Part shown: positions 47,806 through 59,919 of the stretch, in pieces | Position numbering within the stretch: position 1 is the first letter of the stretch | Layout: every line of letters starts with the position of its first letter | Source: Takakia lepidozioides | Lineage: Eukaryota > Streptophyta > Takakiopsida > Takakiales > Takakiaceae | Assembly: GCA_030704615.1 (NCBI GenBank) | Contig: CM060733.1 | Span: forward strand, 55,802,001-55,866,000 | Direction: 5' to 3' | DNA length: 64,000 bases | Made by a program: the position numbers and the translations under genes | Notes under the pieces: generated by a model | Database searches by the model: none | The model's input: only the letters and a program-made list of their open reading frames with translations | What the model was told of the DNA's origin: nothing

Positions 47806-49672
47806 ACAAATGTGGCCGCTCCTAGCAGGACACTAGCTGCCGTAGCCTTGGCAATACTAGGTAGTGGTGCTACCCGTGTAGCTCTCCCCAATGGCATAGT
47901 AATTTCCGCCTCGGTAACCGTCAGACGAGAACTAGGTGCCATGGATGGCGTCGACACTGTCTCCGCTAATGTGAATGACTGAGGAAGCCTAGCCTGACGG
48001 CTTGCCTCCCTACGCTGTGGATCCAACTCCACCTCTGCACCTCGTGGCTCAGGAACTCGTGCTGCTCCTCGAGTCACGGCTGCAGCAGACTCCACCTGCA
48101 CTAGTGGTAGTGCTGCTCCACACATGAATCCCATGCCTCCCATATCTCCTCCCTCAGGAGCAGGAGGTGGACCATCCGGCCTTAGAGCCGGTACCACCTG
48201 AGCTGTAGCCATGGCAGCGAGCCTCTGCTCTAGCTGCTGAAGCCGGTTGGCCATGCCTTGGTCAACACCCTGACCTCCGCGTCCTTGGCCACGTTGAGCT
48301 TGCCCTTGGCCTGCACCTCGTGGCTGGCCACCTCGTCCTCTCTGGGCTGCTCCACCTCGCCCCCGGCCACCATTGTTCCCTTGGAACTGGCCTGGGCGCA
48401 ACTCAGGATGCAAACCATAACACTGGGCCTCTCCATGCCCGTGCTTGCCACAATGCCCACACTGCAACTGTGCAGGCTGTGCATGTGCCGACCCTTTGCC
48501 TCCCTCTGGGCAATCCTTCTTGACATGGGGTCCTCCACATGTCCAGCACACCACATCCGCCTGTTGTTGGCCAGCAAATGAAGGGAGAGACCCCTGCATC
48601 TGAGGTCCTCTCTGCCCTTCCCTGAGCTTCACCTGAGCCCCCTTGTTGCCTTGAGCACGTTGAGGTAGTGGTTGGCTAGGAGCACCACTACCCCGTGGTG
48701 TCTCCTTAGCAAATCCCACCGTGACCACTCGTTCCTCCACCATGTTGAGCTCTATCCGCTCTACCAGCAAAAACACATTTGCTAAGGTGGGTTGGGCCGC
48801 TTGTAAGAGAGTTGCATCCCGCACCCTTCTCCTCAGTTCCTTGTCCAATATCCCATACCAGAATTGGACTGCCTGAGCTTCCGTAACCCCTTGGGTTACA
48901 TTTATCAAGCGCCTCATGCGAGTGAAAGCCTCCCTCAAGCTCTCGGTCGGCTTCCGTTGGAACTCTTGCAAGCTCCGCAACTTCTCTGTCCTCACCCCTT
49001 GGTAGTTCCCTCTCTCAACTCTTCGAAGAACTCCACAACAAGGTTGAAGGCAGGCACGGGTGCTAGTGCTGGTGCGGTAGTGGCTTGGGTGGACGTCGTA
49101 GCTACTGTACCACCAGTCCCACTGCTGCTTGCTGAAGCTGCCGGTGCAGCGGCAGGTGTAGCCACTGCCCTCGTGGCTCTAGTGCCCCTAGTGATGGAGA
49201 CATAGTCGGGTGACCAGTACATCCTCCACTCCTCGATCTCAACCTCATGCCCCCGACTGAACTCATGGTAATCATCCATAGGTGGCCCCTCAAGGTGCTG
49301 AAATAGCCCCTTCCATGCCATGAAAGGCGTAAATAGTTGTGGATTGCACATTTGCTGCAAATCACACCAACTATCAAACTCTTGGATAAAATCATCCAAC
49401 TCGATGGTGCCCACCGCCCCAGAGTACCTTCGTGGCCCCTTGGTAGCTCCATACATCTCCTCCATTGTGTCCCACAACAATGGCAAAGAAACAACTTGCA
49501 CCGCCGGTATGAGTCCTCCTGATTCACAATCCGAATCAGAACCTTCCGTAGAAGACACAGGAGGTGAAGATGGCCTAAACTGCAGACCTCGTCTCGTGTA
49601 CCCACTAGTATCGCTAGTGCTCGAACCGGCACTGTCCCCAGCAACTAGTGGCACCTCCGTGTTGACACTCAA
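47757..49672 (-). CDS. gag: Gag polyprotein with two CCHC zinc knuckles, frameshifted
   Basis: Forms the particle and binds the RNA. Segment 1 (49672-48992) holds the N-terminus and an Ala/Thr-rich spacer; no ATG opens it in frame, the first Met being at MEEMYGATKGP. Segment 2 (48995-47757) has the retrotransposon gag helix set (LREAFTRMRRLINVTQG, VQFWYGILDKELRRRV), two knuckles CWTCGGPHVKKDC and CGHCGKHGHGEAQC, and an RGG-rich stretch (GRGRGGAAQRGRGGQ). The two segments join as ELRERGNYQGVRTEKL if one lost base is allowed at about 49000. Confidence 0.88.
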
Positions 49673-49690
49673 CCGGTCATGAACATGTCC

Positions 49691-50320
49691 CTAACCCCCT
49701 CTCCACAAGGTAACCGGGTAGAGAACCTGTTGCGGCTTATGGTTTGGAATACTAAGTTCCTAACATAGCCTACACCTGTACCTGCATCCACCGCAAGCAC
49801 TCCTATGGTTGGCTGGTCATCACCTCCAACCTCACCACAGGAGAAACAATGATGGTCTGGCTGGTCATCACCCCAGCCTCACCATCGACAGCATGCTCTA
49901 GGACTGGCTGGTGATCAAATCCGGACCAATCACCTATAAAAATAAGCGCCCACACAAAACTAGCATGGCGCACAGTCAAGCATGCAGGTATGGAGGGGAT
50001 CCAAACACAAGAAATCAGAACGACAACTCCCCCACACCAAAAACAACTCCACGGTGTTGCTCCTGCAAGGACACCCCAGCCCAAACCCGGACTGACTCTT
50101 GCCTCCACCTACGGAAAGGTCTTGGCCTAATGAGAGGGTGGAAACTACGAGGAAGAGAAGCTAAAGCAATGCCTAACCCCAGCATGCCCTCATCCCAACA
50201 CTCTTCCTCTCCTCTCTTCCCTCACTTGCATGACCATGGGAATATCATGAAGATACTCCTCAAACCACCCTCCACGAGCTTCAAAATTCGGCCTTCCAGA
50301 CCACATGCCAGTCCTTAGGC
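49691..50320 (-). other. 5' leader region of the retroelement (inferred)
   Basis: Noncoding on the minus strand before gag. The phrase ggtgatgaccagccag recurs three times within 49805-49915. No primer-binding site complementary to a familiar tRNA end (for example initiator Met) is visible, and no LTR start is recognised. Confidence 0.4.
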
Positions 50321-50399
50321 AGTCCACCAGTGCCTCCACGAGTCAGCACAGGCCGTCCACAGGTCAACACGGGCCACCACAGACCAGCACAGGCCCACA

Positions 50400-51555
50400 C
50401 AGCTCACTGGTCACAGCCGTCACAGTCCCACAGGCCACTGGGCACAGCCTGTCACAGCCCGTCACAGCCCCACAGGCCACTGGGCACAGCCTGTCACAGC
50501 CCCTCACAGCCCCAAAGGCCACGGGCACAGCCTGTCACAGCCCCTCACAGCCCGTCACAGCCCCACGGGCCTCAGGCACGGCCTGACACAACCCCTCACA
50601 GCCCCTCACAGCCCCAAAGGCCTCAGGCACGGCCTGTCACAGCCCCTCACAGCCCCCAAGGCCACCGGCGTAGCCCGTCACAGGCCCTCACAGCCCGTCA
50701 CGACCCCGAAGGCCACCGGCACAGGCCCTCATAGCCTGTCACAGCCCCGAAGGCCACTGGCGCAGCCCGTCACAGCCCGTCACAGCCCTGAAGGCCACCG
50801 GCGCAGCCCAACACAGCCCCTCACAGCCCCAAAGGCCTCAGGCACGGCCTGACACAGCCCCTCACAGCCCGTCACAGCCCCAAAGGCCTCAGGCACGGCC
50901 TGACACAGCCCCTCACAGCCCGTCACAGCCCCAAAGGCCTCAGGCACGGCCTGTCACAGCCCCTCACAGCCCGTCACAGCCCCAAAGGCCTCAGGCACGG
51001 CCTGTCACAGCCCCTCACAGCCCATCACAGCCCCAAAGGCCATGGGCACAGCCCGTCACAGCCCGTCACAGCCCACAGGCCACTGGGCACAGCCTGTCAC
51101 AGCCCCGCACAGCCCGTCACAGCCCCACAGGCCACTGGGCACAGCCTGTCACAGCCCCGCACAACCCGTCACAGCCCCACAGGCCACTGGGCACAGTCTG
51201 TCACAGCCCCTCACAGCCCGTCACAGCCCCACAGGCCTCAAGCATGGCCTGACACAGCCCCTCACAGCCCCAAAGGCCTCAGGCACGGCCTGTCACAGCC
51301 CCTCACAGCCGTCACAGCCCCAAAGGCCTCAGGCACGGCCTGTCACAGCCCCTCACAACCCATCACAGCCAAAGCCTCAGGCACGGCCTGTCACAGCCCG
51401 TCACAGCCCCACAGGCCACTGGCACAGCTTGTCACAGCCCCACAGGCACACAGCTTGTCACCCCCGCACAGCCCCTCACAGCTCGCCACAGCCTGACACA
51501 GCCCGTCACAGCCCCACAGGCCACAGGGCACAGCCCGACACAGCCCCATCCATGG
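50400..51555. repeat. GC-rich minisatellite, 51-bp unit with 10-11 bp sub-repeats
   Basis: About 23 units of the form cagccccaaaggcctcaggcacggcctg plus cacagcccctcacagcccgt. Within a unit the decamer CACAGCCCGT/CACAGCCCCT repeats. Some units have cacaggccactgggcacagcctg in place of aaaggcctcaggcacggcctg, so there are at least two unit types in blocks. The period is a multiple of three, which keeps frames open for up to 176 codons; these are not taken as genes. Confidence 0.92.
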
Positions 51556-53400
51556 CCGCTCTGGCAGTTTAGCCATTTCTCCAAGGGGTTTAGCCACGCC
51601 AAGCTAGGGTTTGTGTCTCTTGGACTCTAGGCTTCTTTCCACTGAGCTATGGCGGCTGTGAGGAAATCAACAAGGTATTCTTGCTCTTTCGGCTCCCACA
51701 CACCACCATAGTATCCCTAAGCCATGAGGTGGTTGCCACAAACCAAGCCTTCTTTCTCACTTAGCCTCCCCAAACACGCCACTAAACTCAATGGCAAACA
51801 ACCAAGCCCTGCTGGTTCCCAGCCCTTGTGAGCACTCATTCAAGCACTCTCCTTGGCCATAACATCTGTCTTAGAGCCTATTTCAGCCCCCTACACCTGC
51901 TGCTTCAAGAGTTGCGCTCCCTTCAAGCTTGAAGTTGAAACCGCAACTCACATAGGCCCTACAAGTGCTTTTCTTTCACTCCAAGTGGAAACCAGCCCTA
52001 GACCTTCCGTTCTAGCTCTCTAAAGCTTGAAAACAAGAGCCTCAATGGGCTGAAGGCATGCTCCACACATGCCCCACTCTCACCATAAGAGAATCAGCTC
52101 CTTTGCTTCATTTCTTGCACCCACAAACCTGAAAATACAAGCTTCAGCAGGCTGAAAGCATGCTCCACATGCCCTACAGGGAAACCAGCCCCTTCCTTCC
52201 TTTCTTGCACTCCCACACCTGAAAGTGCAAGCCTTTACCAGGCTGATAGCATGCTCCACACATGCATTGCCCTCACATAAGGGAAGTCAGCCCTTCCCTC
52301 TTCTTTGCTTGCCTTCCAAGCTTGAAGATGGAAGCTTCAATGAGCTGAATACATGCTCCACACATGCAACCTCTTCACACAAGAGATATCAGCCCCCTAT
52401 CTTGGCTCCTTGGCTCCTTGATGCTCTCTAAGACAAGACTAAGCACTCCACAGCCTTTGCCAAGCTCCTCAAACCCTAAGGCTTACATTTCCAGCCACAA
52501 GACACTTCTCTTGTGGTGCAAGAGCTCTTCTTCCAAGCTCTGAAACCCTAGGTGCACATTCCATGGCCTTGCCGCACCTCTTAGCTCCTGTTCCAGCCCT
52601 GCTCTTGCCATGACAAGAGCCCTCTCAATGCTGAAGCTCGAGATTGAAACCCAATCTCACCATACTCCACAAAGTGCACTGATTTGCCCCAAGCCAAATC
52701 AGCCCTTTCGCTTGGTCTTGCAATCCTTCACACAATGAAAGCTCGCATTCCCAAGTTCAGTTCTCAGCTTTGCCACCAAAGCCACTATAACCTGCTCTTG
52801 ACTGGTCCTCTTCCCAATCGTGCTTGCTCATGCATGTACACAATCTGAAACCATCAAGGTGCTCTGGAATTACCTGCAGCATGGTGCTTTCATCTCTGAA
52901 GCTGAAGATCGAATGCCAAGGTCTACCACCTCGTAACCCACATCGCCTCCGCTTCTAACAACCAAGAGCTCCACGGTGCTCCTTGCATAACAACTTGGTT
53001 TCTCTCATTCTCAAGCAAAAACCACAAGTGCCACAACTAACTCGTATCTGGCACTCACAGATACGAGCTCATCTTTCTCGAGTGATAAAGAAGAAGAATA
53101 CAAGCACGAGCTCACAAATCTGAAGCATAAACTCATGCATATATAACCTCATCACTCAAATACAAGTCAAGCCAAGTGCACCCCACGCCATGGGGAATCC
53201 ACACTACGGCGCCATAGCTAGGCGCGGTGAGGCTCAACTCGAGAAAGATGAGCCTCCCGCACTTGCCGTGAAGATAACCACTCCAGGGCCTAAATCTGCC
53301 TTGACCCCTGGATTGACACTTGGGCCAATCCCAAATGTCAATATGTAAAAACTAGCTATTTCCTAGCTAGTTTCACACTAGTGGCAAAATAACTTGACAA
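51556..53400. other. Unexplained GC-moderate region with tandem repeats; possible far 5' LTR
   Basis: About 52030-52400 holds four units of about 100 bp built on gctgaa-gcatgctccacacatgc and aagagaatcagcccc. A minus-strand tatatatgcat lies near 53140. The region could be LTR or leader of the retroelement on the minus strand, but I cannot match it to 42111 and lower. A tRNA box A-like TAGCTCAGTGG on the minus strand near 51645 has no box B. No gene recognised. Confidence 0.4.
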
Positions 53401-55560
53401 CAACCATCAACGCCAAAGAAAAGTATGGCTGACGTGGTGCGGACGTGGAGCCTCTCCGCGGAAGTCGGATTTCCAAGGACTACCGCCTGGAAATCCGAAA
53501 TGTTAGGGAATGTCTTTGCCGTGTTTCGATCCTTCCCGCCATGGAGCTCGTGATCTCTGTCGTTTACCATCTCTCTCGATCGTCGTTTCTTCTGTCCCTT
53601 CTTGTCTCCTTATGCACACTGGATTGCCGGTCGTGTGGTAGCCGTGTGGTGGTCGTGCTGACATGTAACTACGTTCTATTACTATCGCCCCTTATATTCC
53701 TAGCCAGGGACTTCCACGTCATTGCCTCTTGTTGTCGCTCGTGTGATAAGGCCCTTAGTCATTTTGGCAGGACTAAACTATAGCTCTTCCCCACAACGCA
53801 CGATCGAAACACATTGAATGACGGAAAATCATCCTGTGGCGTGTCAAACCTCCTTGACCATGCGTTGCATATTCAGCCACGTATGTCGATAGACCGATAT
53901 TGCACAGGGTAGATCATAGGCATCACAGATTAAGCGCAGCCTTCCATGTACCCGGCCCACCATTTAAGGGAGGAAACGGACAAAAATGGCCAGGTATGAT
54001 TCTGACTTCCATGCATGGGGTGGCAGGGCCCGGTCGTCGAGTTCCCGTGTCGGTAGCGTAGCCCGATAAAATGGGAAGAGAGCTCGTCCGCAGAGTACCG
54101 CGAATTGAACGCAACTCCACTTACCTGCCACGTCACTCGTACCTGCAGCACCCTGCAGTATAGTTGACCCTACCTTACTGTTACCTGCTTATGTGTTATT
54201 TCTCTGTAAATGTTATGGTTTTGATATTCCGCAAAAAAAATACATTAGAAACCATGTCAAGAGTGTTAAGTGGTTAATTGTTAGTTTATCCTACTCTTCA
54301 TAGTGTTAACGCACCTCCATACTAGTTAGATTCCATAAAGAGGCACCTCCATAGTAGTTAAATTCCATAAAGAGACGTCCCCAAAATAGAGCATCCATTC
54401 ATGCTCATCCAAAATAGAGCATCTATTCATCCATTCATGAGGTTCAAGCTGCCATCCACTCTCTTGTGAAGTGTTTAGCAATCCAGAAGGCAGTGTTTTC
54501 AGCTAGGCATTCTACTTCTCAACAAACCGACATTCTTTCATATTTCCAACCTAGTCAAAGATTAAATGTTATATTTCATTGGCATAACCGGGTTTACTGG
54601 CCTCTCATTTTAAGACAATAGGGTCTTCAATGGGCACGTGCGATGTGGCCGGTGGGCCCTGCGCACGGACGCCCGGCTCCCCCCACCCCACCCGCCGCTG
54701 CGCGCGGTGGCCCAGCCGGGGGCGCGGCTACAACAACCGCGCCCGCGCCCACTCCGCCCGCGCCCCCGTCCGCCGCGTTGCCAGTCCCCCATCCATGAGT
54801 CCGCTGCCCTCTAGTCTGCCCACCAGTCCGCTGACGGCGCAGGATCTCCACCGTCCGTTCCCATAACCCATCCGAGCCCTCCATTTTTAGGGCTGCGAAA
54901 ATTGCAATGATCTTGCCACCAAATCCTGGCCGCTCTCTTTTGACGTCTATTTGTTGTTCGATGTTGCGGTAGGCGTTTCCATGCACACAATTGTTCCTCT
55001 TTTGCGCGCGATGTTCATAATGATGATGAAGCGTGTGCTTGAACATGAGAGGACTGTCTCGGCACTACAGCCACCATCGTGCATATGCTTCCACTATTTT
55101 TGTCTTCTTGTTGTGCTTTCGGGAACCTTCGTTTTATGGTTTGGTTCTATGTCATAAATATGGGAATGCGGAAATCTGTCCTCGATAACATCCTCTGCTT
55201 GTGATCCGTCGTGATACGTATAGCCCCTTCGTACCGCATCCCTCATGAGAGCCTTCACAAGTTTAGTTCGTTAAAGGAACCCCATGGGTAACATGGGCGT
55301 GAAAATGGCGGAAGCGTATGCACATGAGGGCGTGTATTGCAAATTTCGTATTGGACAATGGGACTGTTTATGTGACCAAGTATAGCGGCTTGCATCCGTC
55401 ATGCATAAGTTGTGGAAAGGGTGGAGAATCTGAAGAAACCCAGCTTGTGATGGATCCACATGGTATTATATAAGGGATGGCAGCACAAAAAAGCAATTCG
55501 AGTCGTCACGGAATACCATTCAGTCATAAGGTCCTCAACTTGCTGAATGCAGATGTCTAA
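53401..55560. other. No gene recognised; GC-rich island at 54630-54860
   Basis: 54630-54860 is strongly GC-rich with CpG and gives long low-complexity frames on both strands (Ala/Gly/Arg). It may be a promoter-like CpG-rich stretch. A short tandem duplication ('acctccatagtagttaaattccataaagag') lies at 54315-54380. No supported coding feature. Confidence 0.4.
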
Positions 55561-55599
55561 GCCACGACGGGAGTAGGTGCAGAATGCGGGAGTAGGTGT

Positions 55600-56300
55600 A
55601 GAATCGGTACATTGTCGCATTTGCCAGGAGACGGATCAGGTTGAGACAATTGCATCTGCAAATGCGCGTGGATGTTTGAGGTCCGTTGTGTCGCGAGTCT
55701 GTTCACAGTGGTTCCGCTGGCCTGTCAGTGCTCCGGATATTCCCCTTATCGCATGCATAACAGTCAGTTTGGAGGCGGTCTGCTGGAAGTCCGTCTGTTG
55801 GGATATCAGTCTGTTGCACTTGTGAATTTGTCAGTCTGTTGTGTCGGAAGTCTGTTGCAGTAAGTTTGTTCGACTTCTTATTTTCCCTCCGGTCAGTCTT
55901 TTGGCTTGTTCTCTCGCCAGTCTGGCGAAACGTCCGTCTGCTGGACAGTTCTCTTCTACGGATATCAGTCTGTTGGACTGTGCATACATCAGTATGTTGT
56001 GCCGCGAGTCTATTCGCAATGGGTATGTTCGACTTTCCTGTTCTCCCCTTATTCTCTTTCGTCTTCATTCCGCCCGCTTCTTTGCAAACCAGTTTGCTGA
56101 ACTGGAGGTGTGCTCGACAATCGTTCCCTAATGGATATCACTCTGTTCGCCTGGTACTTTGTCAGTCTGTTCTGCTGCCAGTTTCTTTGCAGTGTGTCCG
56201 CTGGCAGGGAAGTGCCTCCAATATGAAGCCGCTTTGCCTCGGCTTTCCCCTTTCTACTTCTACTTTCTTATCATGTTCCCTGTGTTGACTCCATTCTCTT
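55600..56300 (+). repeat. Scattered CAGTCTGTTG-type direct repeats
   Basis: The core cagtctgttg, or close forms such as cggtctgctgg and cgtctgctgg, occurs about a dozen times. The same core is found in 57590-57850, and the opposite orientation (cagcagactcc, caatagactg) clusters at 58110-58340. This is a pattern of subterminal repeats flanking a coding region. Confidence 0.55.
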
Positions 56301-56581
56301 CCCGCCTGTTTCTTTGCATTGTTTCATTTTCCTCTTTGCGTTTCCATCACCGTAACAAAAGACGGCCGTTCTTCCCCAGGTGTGGAGAGTCGCGGTGAGC
56401 CGCGAAGCGTCACAAACATGCTCGCCTTCGTAACAACTCGAAGTTCATCGGCTCAGTGAGGTTCTCACTTGCTATGGTGTTTCCATTCCATTCTGTGTCC
56501 TCTTCTTGCTTAGGGTGAGTCTTTTCATAGGACTTCTGTCTGTCGCTCATTGTCCTTGCACCCTCGTTTCATTCTGCAGCG

Positions 56582-58790
56582 ATGGAGGATGCTTGTGAAA
56601 AGGGTGGAGCGGACTGGGTGGATTTTGTGCACCAAACCAGACTGAAGAAGGAGCGAAGGTACTGGTACTCACCAGAGGAGTTTGATCATAAAATAGTGGA
56701 AGCATTTGTAGACCTCCGCGTTCGGAAGCCCAAAAACTCGAATTGGCAGAAGGACAAGCTCTTCTGTCCCTTCTGTGAAGAGGTTATCAAGGACAAAATC
56801 CTATTAAATCGGCATTGTGTTGACACGGGTTGCAAGGAGACTGTTGCAACGATTCCACGGGATTTCAAGCCTTGGCCGATACTGAAAGAAATATCGATTG
56901 TCAAAGAGGCCACAATGCGCATCCGCGGATCAGTGCTTGACCCCCGCACTTTGGAATTAGACGAAGTACACGCACGGTATGGTGTCCATTCTAGTGGCCC
57001 GTCAATGGAGGATTTGCAAGTGTATGGAACGCCGGACGCTGCCAGAAAACGTAAATTGAGTGATGGGGGCCCAAAAAAAGGAGAGGCAAAAAAAGGAGAA
57101 GGCTGCAAGGTCTGCTCGCGAGGCAAGGGCAAAATCCACGCAACAAACTGAACCCCGTCCAGGGCGGCAGACCCACACCATCAGTGCTGATACTGAAAGT
57201 GAATCTGCTCAGGGCGGGCAAACCATTATCCGGAATGATGACTTCGAAGGCCTGGAAGGGGTGACAAGTCCAGTGGACATTGACTTGCCTGACCAAACTG
57301 GGCAGCAGACTCACACAAATATCGTGACCCATGCCAGAGGTTTAGGGTCAAAACCAAAAACTCAACAGAGCACTGAAGGGCTAGTCTGCCCTGGCACATT
57401 GCGCCTCGTTGACTTTGGGTTTTTCCCACCAGAGTGCCCGCCAATTGGGGATCCAGACTTCTTCCGTTATTTCTACAGAGTTGCCCAGTCAGGTCCGCTA
57501 CGCACATTCATCCGACAGGCGGAACAGAATTGGTTGAACAACTTTGAAGATGAAGATGACGATGAAGAAGTAGAGGAGGTAATGGTCAGTTTGACCGCCC
57601 AGTCTGTTCTCTATGCTGTTTGAGTCCATCATGGGGGTCACGTTGCCTATTCAGTCTGGTCAGTCCATTGCATTCTCTCCTCAGTCCGTTGGCTCACTCT
57701 CCTCGTCAGTTAGTCTATTTTATATTGTTGGATTACTTACTGAGTCCGTTTGTCAGTTTGCTAGTCCAGTCCACTGGTACAGTCTACTAGTTGGCTCCAC
57801 CTTACGTACGCACATTACGTCTGTCAGTCTACTGGTCTGTGAGTCCAGTCCGCTGCATGAGGTGAATATAGAGTCCATGTCCATATTCCTGACGCCCAAG
57901 TTCTCTGCTGTGTACCAGGATGAATGTGTTTATATTCGTAGGGCCCTTCAGGCTTGGCGGATACCTAGCAATGATGCTCCTTTACAAGCGACTCCGGTGC
58001 GTGCGGAAGTGGACCGCGTGCGGGAGTACATATTATTGAAGTATCATGGGTCATCTGTTGCTATAGCGGCATTACACATTCAAGACACGTCGGGGGGGAA
58101 TGCGTCTGGGACAGCCGAGTCTGCCATCCAGCAGACTCCCATCAGCAGGCCGTCATCCAGCAGACTCCCATTCAACAGCCTGTCATCCAGCAGACTCCAA
58201 TGGAGCAGACCCCCAACGAGCAGCCTGTCATCCTGCAGACTCCTCTCCAGGAGCCCATTATGCAGCCCATGCCAATGGGAAGACCTTCATCCAATAGACT
58301 GCGGACCAATAGACTGACAGCCAGCAGACAGCCTTTCTCCCACATAGCACAACGTTTTTTGTAGTTTGGCGATCGCCATCACCGGTAATTCGACCCGGAG
58401 CTGAAGACCTCACACTTCCCCGGCTTAGGGTGGGAGAAATTAATCCCCATTTGGATTGGCATAATGAGCTCCACCGGATTGTTGCGGACCGCTGGTGGTC
58501 ATTTGTACCCTTTCATTATTCCATGGAGTTTTATATTGAGAAAGCCAACCATATTCTGGAAGCCGCCTCTGCTGTTGGCATTGCAGGGATGCCTCGACGT
58601 GAGCCTGGTCGCGTGAGCGCGACTGCGCTCACGCCACATCACCTTGCACCAACGCCACATCACGGGGCTCACTCCACGTCATCGCGCTTGAAGGCCGCGT
58701 CACCACGCGCCAAGGAAGAAGTGGAGTGTATTCCCGCAGAAGAGCACCCTTTACTACGGAAACAAGCTGGACGACATAATAAAAGGACGT
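56582..58790 (+). CDS. Unrecognised protein-coding region with a C2HC zinc finger, frameshifted
   Basis: Not recognised. Part 1 (56582-57120): acidic start MEDACEKGGADWVDFVHQ, a Tyr/Trp-rich stretch, then a C2HC finger (Cys62-x2-Cys65, His78, Cys84). At 57069-57095 two runs of seven A occur; losing one A would join part 1 to part 2 through a basic helix (KKERQKKEKAARSAREARAK). Part 2 (to 57579) ends in an acidic stretch and a good donor (gtaatg). 57580-57860 looks like an intron with CAGTCYGTTGG repeats. Part 3 (about 57870-58110) reads PKFSAVYQDECVYIRRALQA, then a Q/T/P-rich repeat (VIQQTPIQQPVIQQTPMEQT) in a shifted frame. Part 4 (58370-58790) reads LPRLRVGEINPHLDWHNELH and DRWWSFVPFHYSMEFYIEKA. 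It may be a domesticated or decaying transposon gene. Confidence 0.45.
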
Positions 58791-58795
58791 GATCA

Positions 58796-59165
58796 TTCCC
58801 ACCTGAAAGCAATAGATGAATGAAGGATGGATGAATGTAGAGTGGATAATAAACAGATGGATGAGTGCGAAAAATGAAAGTAGATGGATGAATGTGGGAT
58901 GGGTAAGAGTAAAATGGATGAATGTATAATGGATGTTGAATAATGGAAAACATTCATGACTGGAGGATGCATGAATACACTGTAGATGAATGCACAATGT
59001 ATATGACATGAGTGTGGTAGGTTTGTGGGGTGGATTACAGAGTACAGTGGATGAATGTATAACGAATGTTGAATAAGAGAAAACATTCATGAATGGAGCA
59101 CGCATGAATACATAGTAGATGAATGCACAATGGATATGAGAAGAGTGAGTGGGGTTTGTGGGATG
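58796..59165. repeat. Tandem repeats rich in GGATGAATG, with a duplicated ~125-bp unit
   Basis: Short tggatgaatg words throughout; a larger unit (gtggatgaatgtataa-gaatgttgaata ... catgaatacat-gtagatgaatgcacaatg) is present at about 58912-59045 and 59048-59165. Confidence 0.75.
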
Positions 59166-59896
59166 GATTCATACATATTGCCATTTTAATGAAAGTGGAT
59201 TCTTTGATTTTTTTATTTTTTTTATTTTTTTTCTGCCGGAACAACTACAGTGGAGTAGGGGATTCAATGTTTTCCGAAGAGGATGAAACGGAACATTAAA
59301 AGAACAAAGTTCAGTCTGACTCAGAGTCAGTACAATGTCTAAGTCTAAGTATTTAAGAACTCCGGATCTACGCTGGCTACACCTGCGGCCGGTCAATAAA
59401 AAGTCAGGGGATAGAGACTCGGCCGCATGAAGTGCCATTGCTTCGGCATACACAGGAAGCAGAAAATTGGAAAGGGGGTTGTTGAAAACAGACTCGCCAC
59501 AAATGGGGGTATCTCCAGAAGATCCATCGCTGCCTTTCCTGCAAGTCACAGCCCGAAAAAAGTTATTACTGTAAATTTGATGTCCGAGAAATTGAGTACG
59601 GCTCCCAAAGTGGGTTTAGGACTTACTCACATGAAAAGTCGTTGTCGACCTGCTTATCCTCGGGATCGTCATCATTTCAGATTTGAATCCTCTCAGTCTG
59701 TGTGCCTGAAGTGGAGCCAGACAAAAGGGGGAGGAGCACTGTCTTGTAAAGGTGATCAGAATCACCCTCCATGCCAAAAAAGCTTCTTCCGCCTACCTTG
59801 CATGCATGGTAAGTTGCTCTTGCACCAGACATGAGGACATGAACAGGTTGGTGGGGGGGGGGGGATTTTAGAAGATAAAACTGGTGAAAGAAAATC
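59166..59896. other. No gene proven
   Basis: Open frames on both strands overlap without recognisable domains. It may contain a downstream exon of the minus-strand piece at 59920-60136. Confidence 0.35.
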
Positions 59897-59919
59897 AATT
59901 CGGAAGGGAGAGAACGAAC

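Larger units (their letters stand above)
42111..49690 (-). mobile_element. Ty3/gypsy retrotransposon carrying a DNA methyltransferase and a PHD finger
   Basis: Minus-strand order is gag, protease, C5 DNA methyltransferase, reverse transcriptase, RNase H, integrase, PHD finger, purine tract. RT-RNase H before integrase places it in Ty3/gypsy. At least seven frame changes divide the coding line; nearly all correspond to loss of one base, and one integrase codon is a stop (TAG at the place of a likely CAG). All main active-site motifs remain readable, so decay is recent, or some breaks are assembly errors. The LTRs and primer-binding site were not identified. A protease fragment of the same family lies at 5238-5580. 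Confidence 0.9.

Noticed and set aside
50305-51572. Open frames of 93-176 codons across the minisatellite
   Set aside because: The 51-bp period is a multiple of three, so any stop-free unit stays open; composition is pure repeat.
51610-51660. tRNA-like box A (TAGCTCAGTGG) on the minus strand
   Set aside because: No box B or cloverleaf pairing follows.
54627-55046. 139-codon Gly/Ala-rich minus-strand frame
   Set aside because: The open frame follows from GC-rich low-complexity sequence; no domain or splice support.
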